A stretch of 64,000 bases of DNA, taken from the NCBI GenBank assembly GCA_015231595.1, contig JADGBH010000012.1, positions 1 to 64,000 on the forward strand. Reading direction: 5' to 3'. Source of the DNA: Desulfobacterales bacterium (GTDB taxonomy: Bacteria; Desulfobacterota; Desulfobacteria; Desulfobacterales; JADGBH01). Position numbers and translations under genes: made by a program. The notes beneath the pieces were generated by a model. It ran no database searches. It worked only from the letters and a program-made list of their open reading frames with translations, and was not told where the DNA came from. Each line of letters begins with the position of its first letter. Positions within the stretch are counted from its first letter, which is position 1. Positions 9,269-17,750 of the stretch are shown one piece after another.

Positions 9269-10323
9269 TTGATGTAATACCTTTCAAAATTTCCTTTTTT
9301 AGCTTCAATAACACTTTGGGGATAATTTTCAATCAAATCAACGAGCCAATTCGTTACATATATTTTTTCTTTTAACATATTCCATCTTTTTTTCTGCCAT
9401 TCATCAAATAAATCATTAGAAGCCCATTCTCGAATAGTTTTTAAAATATCTTTCCATTGATTGATGTGATAATGTTTTATAAGTCTGTATTTGTTATCTT
9501 CTTCAGTTGTATAACCCCTTCCTGTATTTGAAATAAAAATTGCTGGTATTCCAAGACAAGCTGCTTCTGAAGCCATTGTTGCTGATTCTCCAACTATCAT
9601 TCTACAGGTTGTCATAAATTCATGGATAGACTCTATTGGGACTTTACTCGAAAAATTTATTATCTCATCTGGTAACTGGCCTTCTGATGATATATGAACC
9701 TTCCCAAAAGAACTTAATATTTGAACTATTTCAATTTTTTGAGCGCGTGTAAGTCCTTTTTCACCTATATCATGACTTGCACCCCATCCTACAAACCGGA
9801 CTAAAAAATTATTTTCTCTATTAAAAGTTTTTTTTACATATTCAGGCGCAAGATATGCAAGTTCATGATAGCCGGGATACAAAATTTGATTCTTCCATTT
9901 ACCGCCAAATTCAGTATCGAAACATGTAGGACAAAAAACATGAGAGCTTAAACCAAAAGATATTTTATTTCCCCAAGTAACATTTTCAGTGTCAGAAAAT
10001 GCAAGGGTTGGAATTTTATAAACCTTTCCAATAGGAGCGTTAAATATTCCACCTATTTGCAGCATTAAATCTATCGGCTGTTTTTTTATTATTCTTGCTA
10101 TTTTTATTTGCTGTTGAAATAATTCTTTTAATAAGCCCAAAAAGCCTATACCATAATCTGTTAAAACTTCATGCTTTATATTGTAAGAATTTAACAAATT
10201 GATTGTAAATTCTTTCTTTCGTGACGCAACTATAATTTTATGTCCATTTCTCTCAAGAATTGATATTGCATTCTTAAAAAAATGCACATGCGCTGGATGG
10301 CTTATATTAAAAAATATATTCAT
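9256..10323 (-). CDS. DUF354 protein (GT-B fold, UDP-GlcNAc epimerase/glycosyltransferase-like)
   Basis: The 355-residue product begins MNIFFNISHPAHVHFFKN, the hallmark of DUF354. It continues with GHKIIVASRKKE, LMLQIGGIFNAP, an FSDTENVTW segment and a C-terminal GESATMASEAACLGIPAIFI that resembles the donor-binding loop of GT-B enzymes. DUF354 proteins occur in archaeal and bacterial polysaccharide clusters and are thought to act on nucleotide sugars, but no activity is assigned here. It overlaps the upstream glycosyltransferase by 4 bases and the downstream asnB by 13 bases, so the three form one operon. Confidence 0.85.
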   Translation of the reverse strand: MNIFFNISHPAHVHFFKNAISILERNGHKIIVASRKKEFTINLLNSYNIKHEVLTDYGIGFLGLLKELFQQQIKIARIIKKQPIDLMLQIGGIFNAPIGKVYKIPTLAFSDTENVTWGNKISFGLSSHVFCPTCFDTEFGGKWKNQILYPGYHELAYLAPEYVKKTFNRENNFLVRFVGWGASHDIGEKGLTRAQKIEIVQILSSFGKVHISSEGQLPDEIINFSSKVPIESIHEFMTTCRMIVGESATMASEAACLGIPAIFISNTGRGYTTEEDNKYRLIKHYHINQWKDILKTIREWASNDLFDEWQKKRWNMLKEKIYVTNWLVDLIENYPQSVIEAKKGNFERYYIKCAE

Positions 10324-11270
10324 TTACTTAAATCCTTATTAACTTCCATGTCAAACCACATACCAAATAGCGCAAACATACTTGAACTCATAAAAGAAAA
10401 CATAGCTGCAAGAGCATTTATTGAAGGTATATATCCTATAAAAAGCCAATAGTAAAACATTCGGAAAGTTAATAATATAGTAATTCCTCCAAATAATGCT
10501 CCAAAAAAATAAAAGAAAATAAGTGGATGGAAATTTCGTATTATATATTTTTCTTTCATCCTAAATAAAAACATTTTAATAAGGAGCCAGCTAATAGTAA
10601 ACATTACTATCCTTATTTTAATACCTGATTTTTCACCTATATTGTAAACGGGTTCTATTGGAACGTCTTTTACTCTAAAATTATAAACATTTAGTCTTAC
10701 AAGAAGATCATTAGGTTGTCCATAACGCTTATACATTTTATCCCAGTTAATTGTTTCAAGAGCTTTTTTATTAATAGCTGTATACCCTGATTGAGAGTCA
10801 GCGATTTGCCAATAACCCGATGCAATTTTAGTAAAAAGGGATAGAAAAGCGTTTCCAAAATATCTGATTTTAGGAATTTTTTTATAAGCTTCTCCAGTAA
10901 AAAGCCTGTTTCCTTTAGAATAGTCGGCTTTATCTTCTACAACAGGATCAAGAAGATTAGGCAAATCTTTTGGATCCATTTGTCCGTCACCGGCCATAAC
11001 AACCGCTATGTCATAATTATTATCTCTCGCCCATTTATACCCTGTCGCAATCGCCCCCCCTACTCCTTGATTTACTTCATGGGATAATAGAACAATTTTT
11101 TTATTTGTCTCCTGATATTTTTTTACTTTTTCGACTGTATCGTCACTACTCTCATCATCTACAATAACAAGTTTATCAACATAATCAGGCATAGTATCAA
11201 TAACTCTATGTATCTGTGTTGACTCATTATGCGCTGGAATAACAGCGCAAATTAATTTATCTTTATACAT
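10320..11270 (-). CDS. Family 2 glycosyltransferase with C-terminal membrane anchor
   Basis: The product of about 316 residues has an N-terminal GT2 domain: AVIPAHNESTQIHRVIDTM, KLVIVDDESSDDT, then VVMAGDGQMDP (DxD-like metal site) and ADYSKGNRL. Two hydrophobic segments follow (FHPLIFFYFFGALFGGITIL and ALAAMFSFMSSSMFALFGMW), as in dolichyl- or polyprenyl-phosphate sugar synthases. The ATG at 11270 (MYKDKLI) has AGAGGTG 6 bases upstream. The GTG at 11279 that would extend the frame lies within that ribosome site. It probably makes polyprenyl-phosphate sugar donors for the membrane glycosyltransferases nearby. Confidence 0.88.
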   Translation of the reverse strand: MYKDKLICAVIPAHNESTQIHRVIDTMPDYVDKLVIVDDESSDDTVEKVKKYQETNKKIVLLSHEVNQGVGGAIATGYKWARDNNYDIAVVMAGDGQMDPKDLPNLLDPVVEDKADYSKGNRLFTGEAYKKIPKIRYFGNAFLSLFTKIASGYWQIADSQSGYTAINKKALETINWDKMYKRYGQPNDLLVRLNVYNFRVKDVPIEPVYNIGEKSGIKIRIVMFTISWLLIKMFLFRMKEKYIIRNFHPLIFFYFFGALFGGITILLTFRMFYYWLFIGYIPSINALAAMFSFMSSSMFALFGMWFDMEVNKDLSK

Positions 11271-11307
11271 ATTGTTCACCTCTTAATATAGATTATTGAA
11301 TACTTTA

Positions 11308-11766
11308 TTAATATACACTTATTGTGTTATTAGCGAATGCGCCTTGGCTAGTTAGCGTAAAATTGCTAATATCACCATTGCCATCTAAATCTCCAATAGC
11401 AATAGCTGTAAAATCAGTAAGAGGATTAACTGAAGTTACTTCATAGCAATAATAAACATCTCCAGCAGGGTCATATCCTATAGTATAAAAATCTCCGGAA
11501 AGTCCTGGAACCCATGGCCTTTTTTGAACTAAAGGTGGAGCGAGAGGGTACTGGGCAATGACTAAATAGGTGTCACGTTCTGATTTATATACTTCAAGGC
11601 AAGTTTTTATACCTCCTAAATTTACTCTTGCTTCTACAGCTTTAGATTTCAATTGATAATTCATGAAATTTGGAATCGCTATTGCAGCAAGAATACCTAA
11701 AATTGCCACAGTTATCATAAGCTCAATAAGTGTAAAACCCTGTTTATGATCATTAGATAGTTTCAT
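11308..11766 (-). CDS. Type IV pilin-like protein (second pilin, in the glycan locus)
   Basis: The 152-residue prepilin has a 10-residue leader ending KQG, then [24 protein letters not shown], with Glu5 of the mature protein intact. This is a full type IV prepilin signal for PilD processing and N-methylation. The globular part ends with AIAIGDLDGNGD, a DxDGxG-type loop seen in several Desulfobacterota pilins and shared with the pilin at 18864. GGAGGGG precedes the ATG. It lies 17 bases after the TMTC-like gene stop, so it is likely cotranscribed. It could be a minor pilin or an alternative major pilin. Confidence 0.92.
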   Translation of the reverse strand: MKLSNDHKQGFTLIELMITVAILGILAAIAIPNFMNYQLKSKAVEARVNLGGIKTCLEVYKSERDTYLVIAQYPLAPPLVQKRPWVPGLSGDFYTIGYDPAGDVYYCYEVTSVNPLTDFTAIAIGDLDGNGDISNFTLTSQGAFANNTISVY

Positions 11767-11783
11767 ATTCCCCTCCTTTTTTT

Positions 11784-13769
11784 TTATTTTATTTTTGATT
11801 GAATAATTTTTAAATTTTCTTTAGCTATATTTAAATTAGAATCTAATTCCAGTGCTTTATTTAAATAAATATAGGCATCATTAAATTTTTTTTGTTTCAA
11901 ATAAAATACACCCCAATTAGCATAAGAAAGAGCATTGTATGGATCAATTTTTAAGGCTTCATTGAGATATTTTATAGCGTCTTGAAATCTTCCCTGTGAA
12001 ATCATAAACATACTTAAATTTTGGTAACTACAAATTAAATCAGGTCGAATCCGAATGCACTCATAAAAATGAATCAAAGCTTTTGAAGTATGATTATAAC
12101 GGCTATAAATAGAAGCAATATGGTTGTGTGCATCGAAATAATTTGGTTCGATCGCCAATGCGATATTATATTGCTGAATCGCCTGAGAAAAACCGTTCAC
12201 TGATTCTAAAACCAATCCTCGTCGATAAAAAACTTGGTGAGGCGGTAGATCATTATCACTTGCTTCAATAAAAGAACGCATCGATTCAAAGGTTCCTTCC
12301 TTTATCAATGTATCAACATATATTTTCATAAAATAATGAACTGCTTCACCTATTTTCCCTTCATCTAATAAAGTCACGCCCAGCATACCATATGCTCGGA
12401 GTGACTTTGGGGCTGTCAATATCGCATCTTTCCATAAAGTTAACTCATCTTTCCATACCATGTTACGAGTATAAGTTCCCATGCTAAACATAAATATTAA
12501 AAATACAATAAAAACATACATCCATTTATAAATTTTAGTTTTTGTTTTGAATAAATCCATTCCTTTTTTTAATATTATTGAGACCGGTAAAAATAAAAAT
12601 AGAGATGGCAGATAATTTCTATGCTCAAATATTAATTCAAGGGGCAATATTGTTGATTCAATTATATGATTTATAAAATAAAAAAGAATTGCAAATGCAA
12701 TGAGAGGTTTTTTTTTTATTTTATAAAGAGATATCCCTACTATTATAAAAATAGCTATAATAGAAAATAAAGTTGTTATGGGATAAAATAAATTTTTTGA
12801 AATTATGATATCATGTTGAATTGAAAAACGGCTCGACACAGGATAAAAAATAAGGGACAAATACAACATTATAACTCTTGATTCAGTAAGAAGACGTTCA
12901 ATTAATGTGAAATCTCTACTACTGTAACCCTTAAAAAAAATATTTGTATCCCATCTAATTATAAAGCCAGCTATACTGATGAATAAAACAACTGTAAATA
13001 AAATTATTGCTAAATTAATTTTATTTTTTAAATCAATACTTTGAAAAAAACAAAATTCAATTAAAAGTAAAGTAAAGGGCAAAATTGCTGTATTTTCTTT
13101 AGAACCTATCGACAGTAGAAAACTTATGAAGCACAAAAAATAAAATAATAGAGACATATTTTTTTTTAGGCATAACCTTCCTTTGATATAGAAGAATATA
13201 CTTAAAATATAAAACATAGTTGCGAGCAATGCCATTCTTTGCACTATATAAGTTATAGCTTGAGTTTGAATAGGATTTAAAGCCCATAGTATAGTTGAAA
13301 AGAATGCGATAAACAGTTTATTTTCCTCATATTTACCAACAATTTTGGGTGTTTCAAATAGAAGTAAAATTGTAAAAAAAAGAATAATAGCGGTTAGAAT
13401 ATGAAAAATAATGTTTGTGACATGATATAATGTTACATTATCGTTTGAAAAATACCAATTCATTCCCAAAGTAAGACAAGAAACAGGACGATAAAATTTA
13501 TTTACACCAGTTGTCTTTTTAACTGTCGTGTCCTGGTCAAACTGGTATTGCTGATTATCCTCAGAAGGGCGAGCAAAAAAACAATTTATAAGTGAAGTAA
13601 CCTTCAAATCATTAAGATGAAGTTTATTATTATTTACTATATTAGCGAAGTCATCAAGATGCCATGAACAATCAAGCGTATTGCTATATGAGATAACAAT
13701 TAAAAGCGTAATAAAAAAAATTAAAGTTATTTTTTTTTTTTGGTAATGAATTAATAAATTAGGTAGCAT
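11784..13769 (-). CDS. TMTC-like polytopic membrane protein with C-terminal TPR repeats
   Basis: The 661-residue product has about ten hydrophobic segments in residues 10-445. The first loop carries DCSWHLDDFANIVNN, and FYRPVSCLTLGMNW follows, both characteristic of the PMT/TMTC (DUF1736) group. Residues about 455-660 are tetratricopeptide repeats (for example QAIQQYNIALAIEPNYFDAHNHIASIY and DAIKYLNEALKIDPYNALSYANWGVFYL). Such proteins are thought to use polyprenyl-phosphate sugars to O-glycosylate exported proteins, with the TPRs binding the acceptor. It sits directly upstream of a pilin gene, which suggests a pilin substrate, but this is inference. Confidence 0.8.
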   Translation of the reverse strand: MLPNLLIHYQKKKITLIFFITLLIVISYSNTLDCSWHLDDFANIVNNNKLHLNDLKVTSLINCFFARPSEDNQQYQFDQDTTVKKTTGVNKFYRPVSCLTLGMNWYFSNDNVTLYHVTNIIFHILTAIILFFTILLLFETPKIVGKYEENKLFIAFFSTILWALNPIQTQAITYIVQRMALLATMFYILSIFFYIKGRLCLKKNMSLLFYFLCFISFLLSIGSKENTAILPFTLLLIEFCFFQSIDLKNKINLAIILFTVVLFISIAGFIIRWDTNIFFKGYSSRDFTLIERLLTESRVIMLYLSLIFYPVSSRFSIQHDIIISKNLFYPITTLFSIIAIFIIVGISLYKIKKKPLIAFAILFYFINHIIESTILPLELIFEHRNYLPSLFLFLPVSIILKKGMDLFKTKTKIYKWMYVFIVFLIFMFSMGTYTRNMVWKDELTLWKDAILTAPKSLRAYGMLGVTLLDEGKIGEAVHYFMKIYVDTLIKEGTFESMRSFIEASDNDLPPHQVFYRRGLVLESVNGFSQAIQQYNIALAIEPNYFDAHNHIASIYSRYNHTSKALIHFYECIRIRPDLICSYQNLSMFMISQGRFQDAIKYLNEALKIDPYNALSYANWGVFYLKQKKFNDAYIYLNKALELDSNLNIAKENLKIIQSKIK

Positions 13770-14075
13770 TTTTGAATCTTTCTTTAATTATTATTAATTT
13801 AAAAGAACCTGATAGTAATCTGTAACCTAAAAATTAATAATCCAAATATATTTATAACTATCAATAGTATTTAACTAATAAGGTTAAACTATCTTTAGTT
13901 AAGCAAAAAAAATACCAAAATGTCTATATATAAACCATAATACGGATACCTTTTAAAAAATTCCTTTTAAATCCAATTCGATATAAATTTTAGATCATAT
14001 AATTTTTTATATATAATAAAAATTACATATAACCTATTTGACATATTTCGTCAGCTTATTCAAAAAATGTCATTA
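13770..14075. other. 306-bp AT-rich intergenic region upstream of the TMTC-like gene
   Basis: No open frame or RNA gene is seen. An 8-bp inverted repeat, ttaactaa (13871-13878) and ttagttaa (13895-13902), is present without a following T-run. A loose minus-strand promoter-like pair (TTGATA and an AT-rich -10) lies near 13820-13860 but is too weak to call. It probably holds the promoter of the downstream genes 11308-13769. Confidence 0.4.
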
Positions 14076-15719
14076 TTAAAAATTTAATTTAAAAATAGCA
14101 ACATGGTTTTTAGAATATAGCAAAGTTGTATAATTTCTAAAAAAATCTTCTATTTTGAGCTTATCTTCGTTTGAAAATAATTCATTAACTCTGCGATTAA
14201 AAAAATATGTTTGTATCACAATATGGGTAATATTTTTAATTTTGTAATAGTTAAGTATCCCTTGAGCATCCCCTGTAGCTTTAATAATGTTATGCAATAA
14301 AGTAGCATGATCTTTAATATCAGGAATATAGTTTCTATCGCAATAATAGCCCCTGCCTCCAAGATAAATTAATAGTACTAAGGCATCATTGGGTAACTTT
14401 TTATTTATATACATCATCACAGGATGTTCAAATCGATAGTTTGATATATATTCGTCTCGATTAACTTTGCCATTTATATAACTAAATGGCTTTATATAAT
14501 TATATTGTTTAATAATATAGTCTATATTTATGCTGTAAGCGGCTGTTATTATCAAAATTATAGTTATCCAGCCAAGTTGATCCGCATATTTTATACAGTA
14601 TCTATTTAATATTATAGTTATATTTTTTAATCCAAAAATTGACAATATAACTAATGGAGGTATAATCTGTGAAATATATCTTATAAGAAGAAGCGAACTA
14701 AAAAATGAATAAATAAATACCAAAATTATAAAGGCAAGAAATATTTTCTTTTCAAACGTAATATCAACGCTTTCATTCTTTATTTTAAAAAAAGCAAAAA
14801 ATGGTAGAAAAAGTAAAAATGGATTAAGTTTTCCATCAAAATACTGCCCGCTACGATCCTTTCCTTGAAAAAAAATTCTTATAGGCAATGAAATTATTTG
14901 TCCCCATGATTCATTATATATAAGCCTTCTATACGAAAACACATCCATTGTTATGTTATCTTCATCAAGAGATTCATCTTGTATTGACTGCTGGGAATTA
15001 AATATATTGTTATAAAGTGGGTAAACAGGATTTTTCGTCCAATAATAGTTTCTCAATAACCATGGGGATGCAAGAAAAAGTGTTACAATAAAAAATAGAG
15101 ACGCAAAAATTAGAGATTTATATATTTTATCCTTACTGTCTTTGATTGTTTGCGAATAAATTAATGGAACAAATAATAATATCACCACAAATGTAATTAA
15201 ACCATTATACTTTGTTCCGATTGCGAGTCCACAAAAAATAGCGGATAAAATCAAAAATTTTGGTTTAAAGCCACAATCTCTCCATTTTAATAAGAGTAAT
15301 AAAGAACTTGTAGAAAAAAATATTAACCCAAGATCAACATATACTGTTATAGAAAGTTTTATTATAATTGGGATAGATAAAAAAAAACTTCCCCCCACTA
15401 TCCCCCAAATGTAATTAAGCCTATTTCTAAGATAGAAAAAAATAAGCATTGCCGTCATTAAAGCAAAGGAATAATGAATAAATTTAGGCGCAATGTCATT
15501 TCTAAAATACAATGGGATTATGTACAATAAATCAAGATTCATTGGATAATAGGAATAAACCATAGATGGCATTTCATATATACCGCCATGTTCTAAATAT
15601 AATTTAGGAATAGCTAAATGTTGAACAAGAGCATCAGTGCTTATCGGAGGGACGAGACACAAAGGAATAGTTATGATGATGAGTAAAAGAATAGGGATAA
15701 TTGAAATGAGTATTTTCAT
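14076..15719 (-). CDS. Polytopic glycosyltransferase, PMT/ArnT-like (GT39/GT83 type)
   Basis: The 547-residue product has about 11 membrane segments. The first periplasmic loop has PPISTDALVQHLAIPKLYLEHGG, with the acidic residue after the first helix that is typical of GT-C enzymes. A later loop carries SPWLLRNYYWTKNPVYPLYNN, a pattern common in predicted GT39-like lipid-carrier glycosyltransferases of Desulfobacterota. The C-terminal 120 residues form a soluble domain. It likely transfers a sugar from a polyprenyl phosphate carrier on the outer face of the inner membrane. Mobile element 2 ends about 20 bases upstream, and no clear ribosome site remains before the ATG. Confidence 0.78.
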   Translation of the reverse strand: MKILISIIPILLLIIITIPLCLVPPISTDALVQHLAIPKLYLEHGGIYEMPSMVYSYYPMNLDLLYIIPLYFRNDIAPKFIHYSFALMTAMLIFFYLRNRLNYIWGIVGGSFFLSIPIIIKLSITVYVDLGLIFFSTSSLLLLLKWRDCGFKPKFLILSAIFCGLAIGTKYNGLITFVVILLFVPLIYSQTIKDSKDKIYKSLIFASLFFIVTLFLASPWLLRNYYWTKNPVYPLYNNIFNSQQSIQDESLDEDNITMDVFSYRRLIYNESWGQIISLPIRIFFQGKDRSGQYFDGKLNPFLLFLPFFAFFKIKNESVDITFEKKIFLAFIILVFIYSFFSSLLLIRYISQIIPPLVILSIFGLKNITIILNRYCIKYADQLGWITIILIITAAYSINIDYIIKQYNYIKPFSYINGKVNRDEYISNYRFEHPVMMYINKKLPNDALVLLIYLGGRGYYCDRNYIPDIKDHATLLHNIIKATGDAQGILNYYKIKNITHIVIQTYFFNRRVNELFSNEDKLKIEDFFRNYTTLLYSKNHVAIFKLNF

Positions 15720-15739
15720 TAAACGTCGATTTTATTTAT

Positions 15740-16012
15740 GGAGGTACACCCCATATGCATCAAGCTAATTTATAGAATATTGATGTTACAGGTCTTGAGA
15801 CGTCATTCCGGGGGAAATTGAAAAATGAATATTTTTCAATTTCAACCCGGAATCCAGTCTTAACGTCTTCATATTTTCTGGATTCCGGGTTAAAATCAGA
15901 AAATCTAAAAGATTTTCTGATTTTCCCCGGAATGACGATAGACTCAATACGATTATAACCAATTGATTTAATTGGCCACAATTTTAGCTTGATGCATATG
16001 AGGTACACCCCC
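15740..16012. mobile_element. MITE-like element 2, same palindromic core as element 1 in reverse orientation
   Basis: The ends are imperfect 29-bp inverted repeats (15740-15768 and 15984-16012) with a perfect inner 17-bp part reading catatgcatcaagctaa. They are unrelated to those of element 1. The core 15801-15937 carries CGTCATTCCGG arms, two AT hairpins and CCGGAATCCAG/CTGGATTCCGG arms. Read on the minus strand it follows element 1's core in the same order with few changes. TTAT lies at 15736-15739 and again at 16014-16017, a possible but shaky target duplication. No transposase is present. Confidence 0.82.
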
Positions 16013-16026
16013 CTTATTGTATTTGT

Positions 16027-16794
16027 TTATTTCATATCTCTATATTCAAATATAACTATTGCACAAACAAGTATAAAAACTGTATATGCTACTGAATACA
16101 AAATTGAAAACCAAAATCCTGTAAATGATATGGCAATATCATGAACAACTTTTGCCTTAAAATTTAAATTTTCGAGATTTGGCAATAGATAATAAAAGAA
16201 ATCACAGATTTTTTTTAATAGGACATCATCTGTTTTATCTGCTATAGCTTTAATATCAATACTGCAATGCCCAATAATAAAAATTCCGAGAGTAAAAAGA
16301 CCGCTTAAAAAAGGCGAAGAAAAAGAAGAAAAGAAAATAGCTACTGCGAGTATTAACTGAAGTTCAAAAAATATTGGTATAATAGCATAAAAAAGACTCC
16401 ATGGAATTTTTGAATTATAAAGATAACATAAGGAAAACAAAGCGATTGTCATAACAACAACTTCTATTATTATAGTTATACTAAGCCCCAAATATTTTCC
16501 AACTAAAAATTGCCATCGTTCTATTGGTTTGGCTAAAATCACAAAAATAGTTCTTTTTTCCATTTCTTTATAAACTAAACCTATGCCAACAAAAATTGCA
16601 ATTAATGTCCCAAATAATGAAATAGAAGCAAGACCAAAATCTTTTATAATTTTTATAGAGTCACCTATTGCTATATTACTTAAAATTTTCGAAAAACCGA
16701 GCATTAAAATAGCAAAAGTAAGAAGACTGTAAAAAATTTTGTCTCTTATGGATTCTCTAAAAGTATTAACAGCTATAGCAAAAATTTTATTCAT
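16027..16794 (-). CDS. pilI: ABC transporter permease of the type IV pilus system (PilI-like)
   Basis: The 255-residue ABC-2 type permease has six hydrophobic segments. It starts MNKIFAIAVNTFRESIRDKIFYSLL and has the family's cytosolic segment VYKEMEKRTIFVILAKPIERWQFLVGKYLG. Its start overlaps the ATPase gene by 4 bases (ATGA), so the two form one transporter. The order pilR-pilA-TPR protein-ATPase-permease matches pilR-pilA-pilG-pilH-pilI of Myxococcus and other Desulfobacterota relatives, where PilGHI is needed for pilus function. The symbol rests on this synteny. The transported substrate is unknown. Confidence 0.8.
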   Translation of the reverse strand: MNKIFAIAVNTFRESIRDKIFYSLLTFAILMLGFSKILSNIAIGDSIKIIKDFGLASISLFGTLIAIFVGIGLVYKEMEKRTIFVILAKPIERWQFLVGKYLGLSITIIIEVVVMTIALFSLCYLYNSKIPWSLFYAIIPIFFELQLILAVAIFFSSFSSPFLSGLFTLGIFIIGHCSIDIKAIADKTDDVLLKKICDFFYYLLPNLENLNFKAKVVHDIAISFTGFWFSILYSVAYTVFILVCAIVIFEYRDMK

Positions 16795-17726
16795 ACTAAT
16801 TCCTTTGCTTTCTTAATAAAAATATCTTCTAAACTTGAACGTCTTGGTCCAAAAGAAATAACTTTTCCTCCGAGTTTTCGTATATCTTCCAACATATTTC
16901 TCGCATCTTCTTCATTTGTAATTTTTAAAAAATATTTATCTCTTTTTATCGAATACACTTCAAAATTTTTATTTTTTATTGTAGCTGCTAATTCTGAAGT
17001 CACATCTGAAATATTTATTTCCCATTCAATAATTTCTTTATCAATCAATTCATCAACTTTTAAATTTGCCTGTAATGCCCCTTTTATAATTATAGCGACT
17101 TCATCACAAATCATTTCAACATCAGATAAAATATGGGTGGAAAAAATAATTGTAGAACCTTGTTTTTTACAGTCAATGATTATATCCCGCATTTCTTTTC
17201 TACCAAATGGATCTAATCCAGACATGGGTTCATCAAGTATCAAAAATTTAGGGTCATTTACAAGAGCTTGAGCTATTCCAACCCTTTGAAGCATACCCCT
17301 TGAAAATTTTCTTAACTGTCTGTTTTGGGCATGACTTAACCCCACTTTTTCTATAAGTTCATCTACTTTCTTTTTTCTTTCTTTGGCGTTTATACCGAAT
17401 AGCTTAGCATAAAAATCTAATGATTCTCTTGCTGTTAGATATGCATAAAAATAAGGATTTTCAGGCAAAAAACCTATTTTTTTTCTAACTTCGCAATCAG
17501 TCGGAGATTTATCCCATAAACGAATTGTACCTTTATCTGGATTCATTAGCCCAAGAAGTAATTTAAAAGTCGTAGTTTTTCCAGCTCCATTGGGTCCCAA
17601 AAAACCAAGAATGCTCCCTTCTTTGATATCAAGATTTAAATCTTTTAAAGCTGTAAAACGTTTATACAAGAAATCAGAACGAAATGTTTTAGATAAATCT
17701 CTAATATTCGCTACACATTCTCCCAT
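16791..17726 (-). CDS. pilH: ABC transporter ATP-binding protein of the type IV pilus system (PilH-like)
   Basis: The 311-residue ATPase has Walker [10 protein letters not shown], signature FSRGMLQRVGIAQAL, Walker B FLILDEPMSGLD and the switch histidine in STHILSD. A C-terminal domain of about 80 residues follows (ITNEEDARNMLEDIRKLGG), as in ABC-2 exporter ATPases. It overlaps the permease gene by 4 bases and follows the PilG-like gene after 24 bases. The pilus assignment comes from gene order. The ATPase family alone would only indicate an exporter. Confidence 0.83.
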   Translation of the reverse strand: MGECVANIRDLSKTFRSDFLYKRFTALKDLNLDIKEGSILGFLGPNGAGKTTTFKLLLGLMNPDKGTIRLWDKSPTDCEVRKKIGFLPENPYFYAYLTARESLDFYAKLFGINAKERKKKVDELIEKVGLSHAQNRQLRKFSRGMLQRVGIAQALVNDPKFLILDEPMSGLDPFGRKEMRDIIIDCKKQGSTIIFSTHILSDVEMICDEVAIIIKGALQANLKVDELIDKEIIEWEINISDVTSELAATIKNKNFEVYSIKRDKYFLKITNEEDARNMLEDIRKLGGKVISFGPRRSSLEDIFIKKAKELV

Positions 17727-17750
17727 TTTTTATATCCTTTAATATTATTC

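Noticed and set aside
15760..16008. Open frame of 82 codons inside mobile element 2
   Set aside because: It has the same repeat-derived peptide as element 1 (IVIPGKIRKSFRFSDFNPES type) and is not a gene.
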